64,000 nucleotides of DNA. Source: Gaiella sp. GTDB taxonomy: Bacteria; Actinomycetota; Thermoleophilia; Gaiellales; Gaiellaceae. Where the stretch lies: the NCBI GenBank assembly GCA_027493885.1, contig JAOSJZ010000001.1, forward strand, positions 372,001 through 436,000. The letters are read 5' to 3'. Below, piece after piece: positions 8,343-16,083 of this stretch. How positions within the stretch are numbered: position 1 is the first letter of the stretch; every line of letters begins with the position of its first letter. The notes beneath the pieces were generated by a model that was given only the letters and a program-made list of their open reading frames with translations, had not been told where the DNA came from and searched no databases. The translations under genes and the position numbers were made by a program.

Positions 8343-9458
8343 ATGCCGAGCTCACCCGCAAGGCGGCGCCGCACAACGCGCCGGATCGTGGCGGTCGTCC
8401 TCGCCGGTGCCGCTGTTCTCGCCATGCTCGTGCCGACCGGGTTGGCGAGGCAACAGGCCGCGCCGACAAACAGCGCGCAACCGACGATCACGGGGACGCC
8501 CTCGCTCGGTCAGACGCTGACCGCGGCAGCCGGTACCTGGACGGGTAGCCCGACGTTCGCCTACCAGTGGGTTCGCTGCCCGACCTCGGGCGGAGCGCCG
8601 GACGGTTCGGACTGCGCCGTGATCGGCGGCGCCTCGACCACGGCCTACATCATCGCCTCGGCTGACGTCGGCTCCCGCCTCCGGGTTCGCGTAACGGCCT
8701 CGAACGCAGAGGGCTCTACTGTCGCGGCGTCCAACGCCACGTCGACGATCAGCGGCCAGGCAGGCCCGCCGAACACGGCACGGCCGACGATCGCCGGCTC
8801 GGCGGTCGTCGGGCAGACACTGGTCGCGGCCCCGGGCACGTGGACGGGATCCGGGATCACGTACGCGTACGCCTGGTCGCAGTGCGACGCGTCCGGCGGT
8901 GCCTGCGCCGTGATCCGCGGGGCGACGCAGACCACGTACAAGCTGGTCTCCGGAGACGCCGGCAAGACGATCCGGGTTGCGGTCACCGGAACGGACACCA
9001 CCGGCTCGAACACGGCCACGTCCCCGCAGACCGCCGTCGTCACCCAGCCAGCCCCGATCACGGGGTGCCCCGCCGGCAGTGGCCCGATCGATGTCGACCG
9101 CCTCACCCAGCCCGCCCGGCTCCAGGTCAGCAAGCAGCGGATCTCGCCCACCCCGGTCACGCGTGACACGAAGACGATCCGGGTCAGCTTCCAGGTCACC
9201 GCCTGCGGCGGCCGGCCGGTCGAGGGCGCGCTCGTCTACGCGACCCCGACGCCGTACCAGCAGTTCTCGGCGACCGAGCAGCCGACCAGCGCGGACGGGT
9301 GGGCGATCCTCACGATGAGCCGGCTGCGGTTCTTCCCCGCGAGCAATCAGCAACAGTTGCTCGTCGTGTTCGTCCGCGCGCGGAAGCAGGGCGAGGACCT
9401 GCTCGGCGGGATCTCGAGCCGCCGGCTCGTCTCGTTCCCCGTCAGGCTGAGCGGCTAG
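8343..9458 (+). CDS. Secreted Ig-like repeat protein
   Basis: A 371-residue exported protein. Residues 1-35 form a signal peptide (basic PARRRRTTRR followed by a hydrophobic core VAVVLAGAAVLAMLV). Two tandem beta-sandwich repeats follow, each with the pattern GQTLTAAAGTWTGS...YQWVRC...S.ADVGSRLRVRVTASNAEG: roughly residues 42-135 and 141-235. Paired Cys within each repeat suggest disulfides outside the cell. The C-terminal third (about 245-371) is a separate beta-rich domain with a Cys pair (GCPAGSG, TACGGRP). These repeats are common in large cell-surface proteins of Thermoleophilia; adhesion or wall association is plausible but not shown. ATG 8343 is preferred over the much earlier open frame because of its strong AAGGAG site and signal peptide. 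Confidence 0.8.
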   Translation: MPSSPARRRRTTRRIVAVVLAGAAVLAMLVPTGLARQQAAPTNSAQPTITGTPSLGQTLTAAAGTWTGSPTFAYQWVRCPTSGGAPDGSDCAVIGGASTTAYIIASADVGSRLRVRVTASNAEGSTVAASNATSTISGQAGPPNTARPTIAGSAVVGQTLVAAPGTWTGSGITYAYAWSQCDASGGACAVIRGATQTTYKLVSGDAGKTIRVAVTGTDTTGSNTATSPQTAVVTQPAPITGCPAGSGPIDVDRLTQPARLQVSKQRISPTPVTRDTKTIRVSFQVTACGGRPVEGALVYATPTPYQQFSATEQPTSADGWAILTMSRLRFFPASNQQQLLVVFVRARKQGEDLLGGISSRRLVSFPVRLSG

Positions 9459-9470
9459 CGCCGGTGAGGG

Positions 9471-9506
9471 CCGAGCGGGGTCGGCGGGCCGGCCGACCCC
9501 GCTCGG
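9471..9506 (+). terminator. Perfect 15-bp hairpin, intrinsic terminator-like
   Basis: CCGAGCGGGGTCGGC (9471-9485) and GCCGACCCCGCTCGG (9492-9506) are exact reverse complements around a 6-nt loop, starting 13 bp after the stop of the Ig-like gene. There is no U-tract, which is normal for terminators in very GC-rich actinobacteria. No convergent gene is present, so it probably ends the upstream transcript. Confidence 0.75.
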
Positions 9507-9599
9507 CGCCGTGCGACCGCCCGACCGGTTGTCGCACCCGATGCGACTACGCCCGCCGCTGACACGACGTTCGACGGCGCGGCTCGGCGGCCCCCGGCT

Positions 9600-9693
9600 C
9601 GGCACGAAGTCGGCGCGAAGTCGTCACACCCCTGTAACCAACCGACCGCTAGGCTCGCTTCAGGGACACGGGAGTGCCCCTGGGGGTGGTTAC
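9600..9693. repeat. Intergenic element: 11-bp-phased units plus GC-rich hairpin (copy 1)
   Basis: CGGCACGAAGT (9600-9610) and CGGCGCGAAGT (9611-9621) are adjacent 11-bp units, followed by CGTCACACCCC in the same phase. Downstream, CAGGGACAC (9661-9669) and GTGCCCCTG (9674-9682) form a hairpin with one mismatch, and this is enclosed by an outer pair GTAACCA (9634-9640) / TGGTTAC (9687-9693). The 26 bp at 9661-9686 recur exactly, inverted, at 15746-15771. The element sits 55 bp before mnmA and could be a mobile repeat, a regulatory leader or a terminator. Confidence 0.6.
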
Positions 9694-9747
9694 GGATAGC
9701 CAGGCGCTCGGGCCGGACGTCCGGCTCGCCGCCGCTAGCCTGAGCCG

Positions 9748-11007
9748 GTGTCTGTCGAGCTGATCGGAGACTCTGCCCGCGGTGACCGGTACGCGGTCGC
9801 CCGTCTTGTCGTCGACGGTGACCGAGTCGTCGATTCGACGGCGCCCGGGATGGACCGTCCGCTCACGGGGTTGACCCTGCTGGAGGCGGCTGCCGTTCCC
9901 GGCGAGACGCTCGCCGCGGATGCCGTCGCCAACGCGCTCGGCCCCGTGGTCGCGGCGCCACGCCGGCGCGGCCGCGTCGCGGTGGCAATGAGCGGCGGGG
10001 TCGACAGCGCGGTCGCGCTTCACCGGGCCGGCTCTGACGCGGTCGGCGTCACCCTCCGTCTCTGGCTCGACCCGCATGGACCGAGCGCCGAGCGCGCGTG
10101 TTGCTCCCCGGACGCCGTGCTCCGAGCGCGCGAGACGTGCCATTCCCTCGGGCTTCCGCACGTCACCCTCGACGTCCGCGAGGCGTTCCGGGCGACCGTC
10201 GTGAAGGCGTTCGTCGACGGTTATGCCGCCGGTCTGACACCGAACCCGTGCATGCGCTGCAACGGAGCGTTCCGGTTCGCCGCGCTCGTCTCCTTCGCCG
10301 ACCGCGTGGGCGCCGATGCCCTCTGGACGGGCCACTACGCGAGGATCGCCGAGCGGAACGGGATGCGCCTCGTCTCGCGCGGGGCCGACCCCGCCAAGGA
10401 CCAGTCTTACATGCTCGCGACGGTCGAGCCTGCGCTGCTCGATCACGTCGGGTTCCCGCTCGGCGACGCGACGAAGCTCGAGGTGCGGGCGGAGGCGGAG
10501 GCCGCCGGGCTCGCGGCCGCATGGCGGCCCGAGAGCCAGGAGGCGTGCTTCCTGGCAGGCGCGGACTACCGCGACTTCCTCGCGCGCAACGGGCTCGATC
10601 CATCACCGGGAGAGATCGTCGACGAGACGGGAACGGTGCTAGGCCGGCACGATGGGCTCTGGCGGTTCACCCCCGGTCAGCGCCGTGGTCTCGGCGTCGA
10701 GGTTGCCGAGCCGCTCCACGTGCTCCGCTCCGAGCGTGCGTCGAACACGTTGATCGTCGGGCCGCGCAGCGCGCTCGCCACCCGGCACGTGACGGCTTTT
10801 GGGCGGCTCTACGACTCGGTCTCCGAGGCGGACGTCAAGCTCCGCTACCGCTCCCCGGCAGTCGGTGCCGAGGTCACGCGCACCGCGAGCGGGTTCACGC
10901 TCGACCTCCGCGAGCCGGTCGAGGCGGTCGCTCCGGGCCAGGTCGCCGTCCTCTATGATCGGGACGTCGTCGTAGGAGCCGGCGTGATCGACACGGCGAC
11001 GGGGTAG
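9748..11007 (+). CDS. mnmA: tRNA 2-thiouridine synthase MnmA with NifU-like N-terminal extension
   Basis: MnmA thiolates U34 of Lys/Glu/Gln tRNAs using sulfur relayed from a cysteine desulfurase. Residues 76-419 form the normal enzyme: PP-loop motif SGGVDS (82-87), the CCSPDAVLRAR segment (from Cys118), catalytic Cys168 in NPCMRC and second catalytic Cys267 in ESQEACF, then the C-terminal beta-barrel. The first about 70 residues are extra. Their pattern (YAVARLVVDGDRVVDS, GLTLLEAAAVPGETLAADAV) resembles a NifU/IscU-type N-terminal domain that has lost its cysteines. GTG 9748 starts the frame right after the repeat element. The fusion may help dock the sulfur donor; that is inference. The partner desulfurase is not in the window. 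Confidence 0.9.
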   Translation: MSVELIGDSARGDRYAVARLVVDGDRVVDSTAPGMDRPLTGLTLLEAAAVPGETLAADAVANALGPVVAAPRRRGRVAVAMSGGVDSAVALHRAGSDAVGVTLRLWLDPHGPSAERACCSPDAVLRARETCHSLGLPHVTLDVREAFRATVVKAFVDGYAAGLTPNPCMRCNGAFRFAALVSFADRVGADALWTGHYARIAERNGMRLVSRGADPAKDQSYMLATVEPALLDHVGFPLGDATKLEVRAEAEAAGLAAAWRPESQEACFLAGADYRDFLARNGLDPSPGEIVDETGTVLGRHDGLWRFTPGQRRGLGVEVAEPLHVLRSERASNTLIVGPRSALATRHVTAFGRLYDSVSEADVKLRYRSPAVGAEVTRTASGFTLDLREPVEAVAPGQVAVLYDRDVVVGAGVIDTATG

Positions 11008-11018
11008 GATCCCGCGCG

Positions 11019-11603
11019 ATGACGGTCGCATTTTCCGCCGGCGACGCCGCCTACTGGGGCCTCGCGGTCTTCCTCGTCCTCCTCGGCGTCGGCTCGCTCT
11101 TCGCTCTCGTCAAGCTCGGCCGGATGTTCGACAAGGTGTCGTCGCTCGTGAGCGGTGCCGAGCGCGACGCGCTCCCGGTCGTCGTCAAGACCGGCGCAAC
11201 GGTCGATCGCGTCAACTACCAGCTCGACAAGCTGGACACCGTGACGGACAGCGCCGTCTCGATGGCCGATAGCGCGGACACCGCGGTACGGGCGGTCTCG
11301 ACGGCGATCGCCAAGCCGGTCGAAAAGGTCTCGGGCCTCACCGCGGGCGTCGCTCACGGCTTCGCCTCTTTCCGCAAGACGCGGAACATGTCCGATGCCA
11401 TGGACGCCGCCAGGGATGCCGCAAATCGCCGCGAGCAGGACCTGGCCGAGGATCTCCGGGGCGCAGGACCGACGCCGCAGTCGAGCGAGCGCCCGACCCC
11501 GACGCCGACCCCGACGCCAACCCCGAAGCCCGACCCGTGGCCGCAGCCGGAGCCGACCCCGAAGCCGGATCCTGCTCCAGTCCCGCCCGACGAGCTGCCC
11601 TAG
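11019..11603 (+). CDS. DUF948-family membrane protein
   Basis: A 194-residue membrane-anchored protein. One transmembrane helix covers about residues 14-34 (WGLAVFLVLLGVGSLFALV), followed by a long amphipathic helical stretch (VVKTGATVDRVNYQLDKLDTV...) of the DUF948 type and a low-complexity tail of Pro-Thr and Pro-Lys-Asp repeats (PTPTPTPTPTPKPDP) that may thread through the cell wall. The family is common next to alaS in actinobacteria; no biochemical function is known to me. Its start lies 11 bp after mnmA, so it is probably transcribed with it. Confidence 0.75.
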   Translation: MTVAFSAGDAAYWGLAVFLVLLGVGSLFALVKLGRMFDKVSSLVSGAERDALPVVVKTGATVDRVNYQLDKLDTVTDSAVSMADSADTAVRAVSTAIAKPVEKVSGLTAGVAHGFASFRKTRNMSDAMDAARDAANRREQDLAEDLRGAGPTPQSSERPTPTPTPTPTPKPDPWPQPEPTPKPDPAPVPPDELP

Positions 11604-11750
11604 CGATCCGCACACCGCCGGGGTCGTCAGGGGCCGTCTCCCTGCGACGGCACGCAGTGCACGAGCAGCGAGTAGCGACCCGGGCTCGGCGGAGCGGTCA
11701 TCGCGCGTACCGCCCGTTCGGGAGCAGCGCCGTCCCTCCCGCTCCGGGGA

Positions 11751-11850
11751 GGCCCCCCATGGGGGAGCGAGCCCCCCTGGAGTCAGGGTAGCCGCCGAGC
11801 CGTGACGAGAGCGTGCCGGCTTCGTGCCGGCTTCGTGCCGGTTCGTGCGG
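11751..11850. repeat. Intergenic element: GC-rich palindromes plus 11-bp-phased GTGCCG units (copy 3)
   Basis: Within the 320-bp gap before alaS, CCCCC-AT-GGGGG (11754-11765) and GGGGG...CCCCC (11761-11776) form overlapping hairpins. At 11813 three tandem units follow: GTGCCGGCTTC (11813-11823), GTGCCGGCTTC (11824-11834), GTGCCGGTTC (11835-11844), then GTGCGG. The order palindrome-then-GTGCCG units matches the copies at 15746 and 24334. The rest of 11604-11923 shows no gene or clear alaS leader such as a T-box. Confidence 0.6.
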
Positions 11851-11923
11851 CGGGCTGTCGCGGCACCGACGGCGGTGTGCCGCCGGGAGGGGCTCGCTCC
11901 GGCGCCCCGCTACGATCGACGCG

Positions 11924-14476
11924 ATGCGGACCACTGCCGAGCTGCGCGAGGGGTTCCTCTCGTTCTTCGAGTCGAAGGACCACCTGCGCTTCCCGTCCTT
12001 TCCGCTGATCCCCCCGCCGGAGGATCCCTCGACCCTGTTTATCTCGGCCGGGATGCAGCCGCTGAAGCCGTACTTCTCCGGCGCGAAGCAACCGCCTGCG
12101 CCACGGTTCACGACCGTGCAGAAGTGCCTGCGCGCCGGCGGCAAGGACACCGACCTCGACGAGGTCGGGCTGACGGCTCGGCATGCGTCGATGTTCGAGA
12201 TGCTCGGGAACTTCTCGTTCGGGGATTACTTCAAGGACGGCGCCGTCGACTACGCCTGGGAGTACGTCACGGAGCACCTCGGCTTCGAGCCGGACCGGCT
12301 GTGGGCGACGGTGTTCGCGGGCGACCCCGGTCTCGGCCTCGGCGAGGACGAGGTTGCCGTCGCGGCGTGGCAGCGGAAGGGCATCCCGCGCGAGCGGATC
12401 GTTCCCTTCCCGCGCTCCGACAACTTCTGGGGGCCCGCGGGCGACACGGGCCCTTGCGGGCCGTGCTCCGAGCTCCATTACGACCGCGGCCCGGAGCTCG
12501 GGTGCGGCCAGCCCGACTGCGGGCCCAACTGCGAGCGCTGCGACCGCTACATCGAGTTCTGGAACCTCGTCTTCATGGAGTTCGATCTCGGCGCCGACGG
12601 CTCGCTGACGCCCTTGCCGAAGCAGAACATCGACACCGGGATGGGGCTCGAACGCTGCGCGATGCTCGTGCAGGGCGTCGACTCGATCTTCGACACCGAC
12701 GGCTTCCGGCTGATCATGGACTGGATCGCCGAGGAGTCGGGCATCGCGTACGGCGTCTCCCAGGAAGCGACGAAGGCGCATCGCGTGCTGTGCGATCACG
12801 GCCGCGGCGTGACGTTCCTCGTCGCCGAGGGCGTGACGCCGTCCAACGAGGGACGCGGTTACGTCCTGCGCCGCTTGATTCGCCGCTCGGTCGTCCAGGC
12901 GCGACGGATCGGCCTCCCGGCGGTCTACCCGCTGCCGCGGATCGTCGTCGAGCAGGTCGGGCCCTGGTATCCCGAGGTGGTCGAGAACGCGGCCGAGATC
13001 GAGCGCGTCGTCCGGGCGGAGGAGGAGCGCTTCCGGGAGACGCTCGACCGTGGGATGAAGGAGTTCGAGGAGCTCGCCGGCGCGGACATCGGCGCCGCCG
13101 ACTCCTTCCGGCTAGCGGCGACGTACGGCTTCCCGATCGAGCTGACCGTCGAGCTGGCGCGCGAGCGCGGACACTCGGTCGACGTGGACGGCTACCGCCG
13201 CGAGATGGAGCGCCACCGCGAGATCTCGCGCGGTACTGGCGAAAAGGGGCTGGGCCAGCGGGCCGCCGACTTCGCGCGGGTGGCGGGCTTCGCGACGGAG
13301 TTCGTCGGCTACGACAAGGTCGAAGTCCTCACCCAGCTCGGGGCGCTCGAGGAGCTCGGCGACGGCACGTTCCTCGCGAAGCTGCGCGAGTCGCCGTTCT
13401 ACCCGGCGGGCGGCGGCCAGGTGACCGACCACGGTTGGATCGAGCGGGACGACGACGCCGCCGTGCGCGCGGAGCTGGTCGACGCCTTTCGCTTCGACAC
13501 TGACCAAGTGCTCGTCTTCCGGGGCTGGGGCTTCACCGCCGGCGACCGCGTCCGCGCGGTCGTGCCGTGGGGCGTGCGCTTCCCGACGATGGCGAACCAC
13601 ACCGCGACGCACCTTCTCCAGGCGGCGCTCCGCGAGGTGCTCGGCACGCACGTCACGCAGGCCGGCTCCGCGGTTCGTCCGGACAAGCTGCGGTTCGACT
13701 TCACGCACGGCTCGCAGCTGACGCCTGAAGAACGCGAGGCGATCGAGCAGCGCGTCAATCGCGTGATCTTCGCGAACCTGCCGGTGAGGACGTTCGAGAC
13801 CACGCTCGACGAGGCCCGGCGCCTGGGGGCGATGGCGCTCTTCGGCGAGAAGTACGGCGACGTCGTCCGCGTCGTCGACGTGCACGGGACGTCGACCGAG
13901 CTCTGCGGCGGCACGCATGTCCGCTCGACCGCGGAGATCGGCGCGTTCGCGATCCTCGGCGAGGGGTCGGTCGGCGGCGGCACCCGGCGGATCGAGGCGG
14001 TCACGTCGGGAGAGGCGTGGGCCTCGTTGCGCGCCCGCGCCGGCGAGGTCGACGAGCTCCGCGTGGAGCTCGAGGAGATTCGCCGTGAGCTCAAGCACAA
14101 GCCACAAGCGGCGGGCTCGTCGCTCGACCCCGAGGCGGTGGTCACCGCGGTCGACGGGGTCAATGTCGTCGTGCAGGCGGTCGAGGGCTTCGACGGCGAT
14201 GCACTCCTCGATCTCTCCGACCGCTTCAAGCAGCGCCATGCTCCCGCGGCCGTCGTGCTCGGCTCGAGCTGGGACGGCAAGGTCTCGCTCGTCGCGAACT
14301 TCGACGAGGCGGTCGCGAGCCGGGTCAGCGCGGCCGACGTGATCCGCGGCGCGGCCCCGCTCGTCGGCGGCGGCGGCGGCGGGCGTCCGACGATGGCACG
14401 TGCGGGCGGGAGGAATGCCGAGAGGCTCCCGGACGCCCTCGCCGAGGCCGAGCGGCTCATCCGCGCCGCTCTGTGA
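11924..14476 (+). CDS. alaS: Alanyl-tRNA synthetase
   Basis: An 850-residue class II synthetase with the standard order: catalytic domain (FFESKDHL, FISAGMQPLKPYF, RHASMFEMLGNFSFGDYF), tRNA-recognition domain, editing domain (zinc ligands HTATHLLQ, and CGGTHVRS), and C-terminal C-Ala domain ending in the Gly-rich GGGGGGRPTMARAGG. It charges tRNA-Ala and clears Ser and Gly mischarging. ATG 11924 is chosen because MRTTAELREGFLSFF is the family's normal N-terminus; the earlier open frame from 11813 is encoded by the GTGCCG repeats. The stop overlaps the ruvX start. The normal actinobacterial alaS-ruvX-mltG order is preserved. Confidence 0.97.
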   Translation: MRTTAELREGFLSFFESKDHLRFPSFPLIPPPEDPSTLFISAGMQPLKPYFSGAKQPPAPRFTTVQKCLRAGGKDTDLDEVGLTARHASMFEMLGNFSFGDYFKDGAVDYAWEYVTEHLGFEPDRLWATVFAGDPGLGLGEDEVAVAAWQRKGIPRERIVPFPRSDNFWGPAGDTGPCGPCSELHYDRGPELGCGQPDCGPNCERCDRYIEFWNLVFMEFDLGADGSLTPLPKQNIDTGMGLERCAMLVQGVDSIFDTDGFRLIMDWIAEESGIAYGVSQEATKAHRVLCDHGRGVTFLVAEGVTPSNEGRGYVLRRLIRRSVVQARRIGLPAVYPLPRIVVEQVGPWYPEVVENAAEIERVVRAEEERFRETLDRGMKEFEELAGADIGAADSFRLAATYGFPIELTVELARERGHSVDVDGYRREMERHREISRGTGEKGLGQRAADFARVAGFATEFVGYDKVEVLTQLGALEELGDGTFLAKLRESPFYPAGGGQVTDHGWIERDDDAAVRAELVDAFRFDTDQVLVFRGWGFTAGDRVRAVVPWGVRFPTMANHTATHLLQAALREVLGTHVTQAGSAVRPDKLRFDFTHGSQLTPEEREAIEQRVNRVIFANLPVRTFETTLDEARRLGAMALFGEKYGDVVRVVDVHGTSTELCGGTHVRSTAEIGAFAILGEGSVGGGTRRIEAVTSGEAWASLRARAGEVDELRVELEEIRRELKHKPQAAGSSLDPEAVVTAVDGVNVVVQAVEGFDGDALLDLSDRFKQRHAPAAVVLGSSWDGKVSLVANFDEAVASRVSAADVIRGAAPLVGGGGGGRPTMARAGGRNAERLPDALAEAERLIRAAL

Positions 14477-14856
14477 AGGCACTCGCCCTGGACTACGGCG
14501 CCGCGCGCACCGGCGTGGCCGTCTCCGACGCAACCGGAACGCTCGCGAGGCCGGTCGGCGTCGTCGAGCGCGCAGCGAGCAGAGACGGGCTCGACCGGCT
14601 CGCCATGCTCGTCGCCGAGCACGAGGCCGACGTCGTCGTGGTCGGGCTGCCGCTCACGCTGCGCGGCGAGCACGGCGCGCAGGCCCGCGAGACCGAGGCC
14701 TTCGTCGAAGTCCTCCGAGCACGTCTGGACGTCCCGGTTGTCACGGAGGACGAGCGCTTCACGACCACCCTCGCCCAGCGGAGTGGCGGCCGGGCGCCCG
14801 AGGACGCGCTCGCCGCCGCGCACCTCCTCCAGGGCTGGCTGGAGAGGGCGCGATGA
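14473..14856 (+). CDS. ruvX: Pre-16S rRNA nuclease / Holliday junction resolvase-like protein
   Basis: A 127-residue YqgF/RuvX-family RNase H-like nuclease. Conserved acidic motifs are present: LALDYGAARTGVAVSD with the first Asp, VVVGLPLTLRGEHG, TEDERFTT and the final DALAAAHLLQGWL with its Asp. In bacteria it matures the 5' end of 16S rRNA. The GTG start at 14473 overlaps the alaS stop, and its stop overlaps the mltG ATG, so the three genes are translationally coupled. Confidence 0.9.
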   Translation: MKALALDYGAARTGVAVSDATGTLARPVGVVERAASRDGLDRLAMLVAEHEADVVVVGLPLTLRGEHGAQARETEAFVEVLRARLDVPVVTEDERFTTTLAQRSGGRAPEDALAAAHLLQGWLERAR

Positions 14857-15707
14857 GGCGCGCGCTCACGCTCGTCGCGCTGGTCGCGCTCGTCGGCGTC
14901 GGCGCGTTCGCGGCGGCCGCCTGGATCGGCAGAGGCGACGGCGAGCAGACCCCGGCCACGACGGCGCCGCCGCCGCTCGCGCGTCTCACGATCATCTTTC
15001 CCGAGGGGTTCACGATCCGCGAGATGGCGGATCGCGTCGGCGCCGTGCGCGGTATCGCAATCGCGAAGCGGGGCGTCACGCCGCGGCTGACCCGGGAGGG
15101 CTACCTGCGTGCGGTCGACCGAGCCGTGGCCCCGTCGCGGTTCCGCACGGACGTGACGCGAGACTCGCTGGAGGGCTTCCTCTTCCCGGCCTCGTACGAG
15201 TTCACGCAGGAGACGACCGCCCGCGAGCTCGTCGCCGACCAGCTCGCCGCCTTCCGCCAGCGCTTCCGCACGGTCGACCTCGCGTACGCGCGCTCGAAGA
15301 ACCTGACGCCGTACGACGTGCTCGTCATCGCCTCGATGATCGAGAAGGAGACCGCGGTGCCGCGCGAGCGCCGCCTGGTCGCCGCGGTGATCTACAACCG
15401 CCTCCGCAACCGGATGCCGCTCGGCATCGACGCGACGATCCGCTACGGGCTCGGCATCCCCGGCACGGAGTCGCTGACCAAGGTGGCGCTCCGCTCGCCG
15501 TCGCCGTACAACACCCGGATCCACAAGGGCCTGCCGCCGACCCCCATCGCCAATCCCGGCCTCGCCGCGATTCGCGCCGCGGCGAACCCGGCGCGGGTCG
15601 ACTACCTCTACTACGTCCGCAAGCCCAAGTCGCTCGCGCACTACTTCACCGCGAACGAGCGCGACTTCCTCCGCAAGGTCTGCGAGTACGGCTACGCCTG
15701 CGACTGA
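14853..15707 (+). CDS. mltG: Endolytic murein transglycosylase
   Basis: A 284-residue YceG-like lytic transglycosylase that cleaves nascent glycan strands at the membrane. An N-terminal anchor (about residues 4-24, LTLVALVALVGVGAFAAAAW) precedes the YceG domain. The catalytic Glu lies in ASMIEKETAVPRER; other family signatures are LEGFLFPASYEF, YNRLRNRMPLGIDATIRYG, PSPYNTRIHKGLPPTPIANPG and the C-terminal YYVRKP...HYF. Slightly short for the family, missing only the variable N-terminal LysM-like part. ATG 14853 overlaps the ruvX stop. A repeat hairpin follows 38 bp after its stop and may act as terminator. Confidence 0.93.
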   Translation: MRRALTLVALVALVGVGAFAAAAWIGRGDGEQTPATTAPPPLARLTIIFPEGFTIREMADRVGAVRGIAIAKRGVTPRLTREGYLRAVDRAVAPSRFRTDVTRDSLEGFLFPASYEFTQETTARELVADQLAAFRQRFRTVDLAYARSKNLTPYDVLVIASMIEKETAVPRERRLVAAVIYNRLRNRMPLGIDATIRYGLGIPGTESLTKVALRSPSPYNTRIHKGLPPTPIANPGLAAIRAAANPARVDYLYYVRKPKSLAHYFTANERDFLRKVCEYGYACD

Positions 15708-15745
15708 CCTCAGCGGCGTCCGCGCTCGACCCGTCTTCCCAACTG

Positions 15746-15836
15746 CCCCCAGGGGCACTCCCGTGTCCCTGGTGTCACGTTATCGGCAGATCTCGTACGG
15801 AACTGTCACGAAACAGAGCCGAGTTCGTCACGCCGG
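15746..15836. repeat. Intergenic element, inverted relative to copy 1 (copy 2)
   Basis: The 26 bp at 15746-15771 are the exact reverse complement of 9661-9686, about 6 kb away. Next to it, on the side away from mltG, comes an 11-bp-phased stretch with GTCACG and CACGAA recurring (15774-15836), again the mirror image of copy 1's layout. It separates mltG from the divergently transcribed small gene and NUDIX gene and could serve both as terminator hairpin and as a dispersed repeat. Confidence 0.6.
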
Positions 15837-16054
15837 CTTCCGGACTCTCGCGGCCCCCGCTCCTCGCGCTGCGCGCGCACGCGCTCGCGCGCACGCTCGA
15901 GCACCTCGTCGAAGAGGTCGCCGAGACCCTCCGCCGGCCCGCGCTCGGCGTTCAGCCACACCGGCGGGAGCAGCTCCCGTCGCGCGCGCTCGTGCTCGAC
16001 GCTCGCCTCGAAGCGGGGGAGAAGCCGTCGATCGACGTTGTCGGGGCTCATCAT
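15806..16054 (-). CDS. Small hypothetical acidic/basic helical protein
   Basis: About 82 residues from ATG 16054 (an ATG at 16069 is possible). Codon third positions are almost all G or C, and the body (VDRRLLPRFEASVEHERARR, LPPVWLNAERG, LGDLFDEVLERARERVRAQR) is a coherent amphipathic helix pattern, both arguing for a real gene. No family is recognised. The last about 13 codons (ending DELGSVS) fall in the 11-bp-phased part of repeat copy 2, so the C-terminus and stop seem to be supplied by the repeat. It is divergent from the NUDIX gene with only 29 bp between starts. Confidence 0.5.
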   Translation of the reverse strand: MMSPDNVDRRLLPRFEASVEHERARRELLPPVWLNAERGPAEGLGDLFDEVLERARERVRAQREERGPRESGSRRDELGSVS

Positions 16055-16083
16055 CCTGGATGTCGGCATCCGGGGGCGACGAG

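Noticed and set aside
9352..9375. AGCAACAGTTGCT in the Ig-like gene as another palindromic repeat copy
   Set aside because: Shorter, different arms, and it lies in conserved-looking coding sequence (NQQQLLVV); probably coincidental.
1043..9605. Many long minus-strand and out-of-frame ORFs antisense to hutU, hutI, hisS, aspS and others
   Set aside because: They are shadows of high-GC coding regions: Arg/Ala/Ser/Pro-rich translations with no motifs, covered by well-supported genes on the other strand.
11604..11923. T-box or other riboswitch upstream of alaS
   Set aside because: No T-box sequence, specifier loop or antiterminator is recognisable; the interval is occupied by the repeat array.
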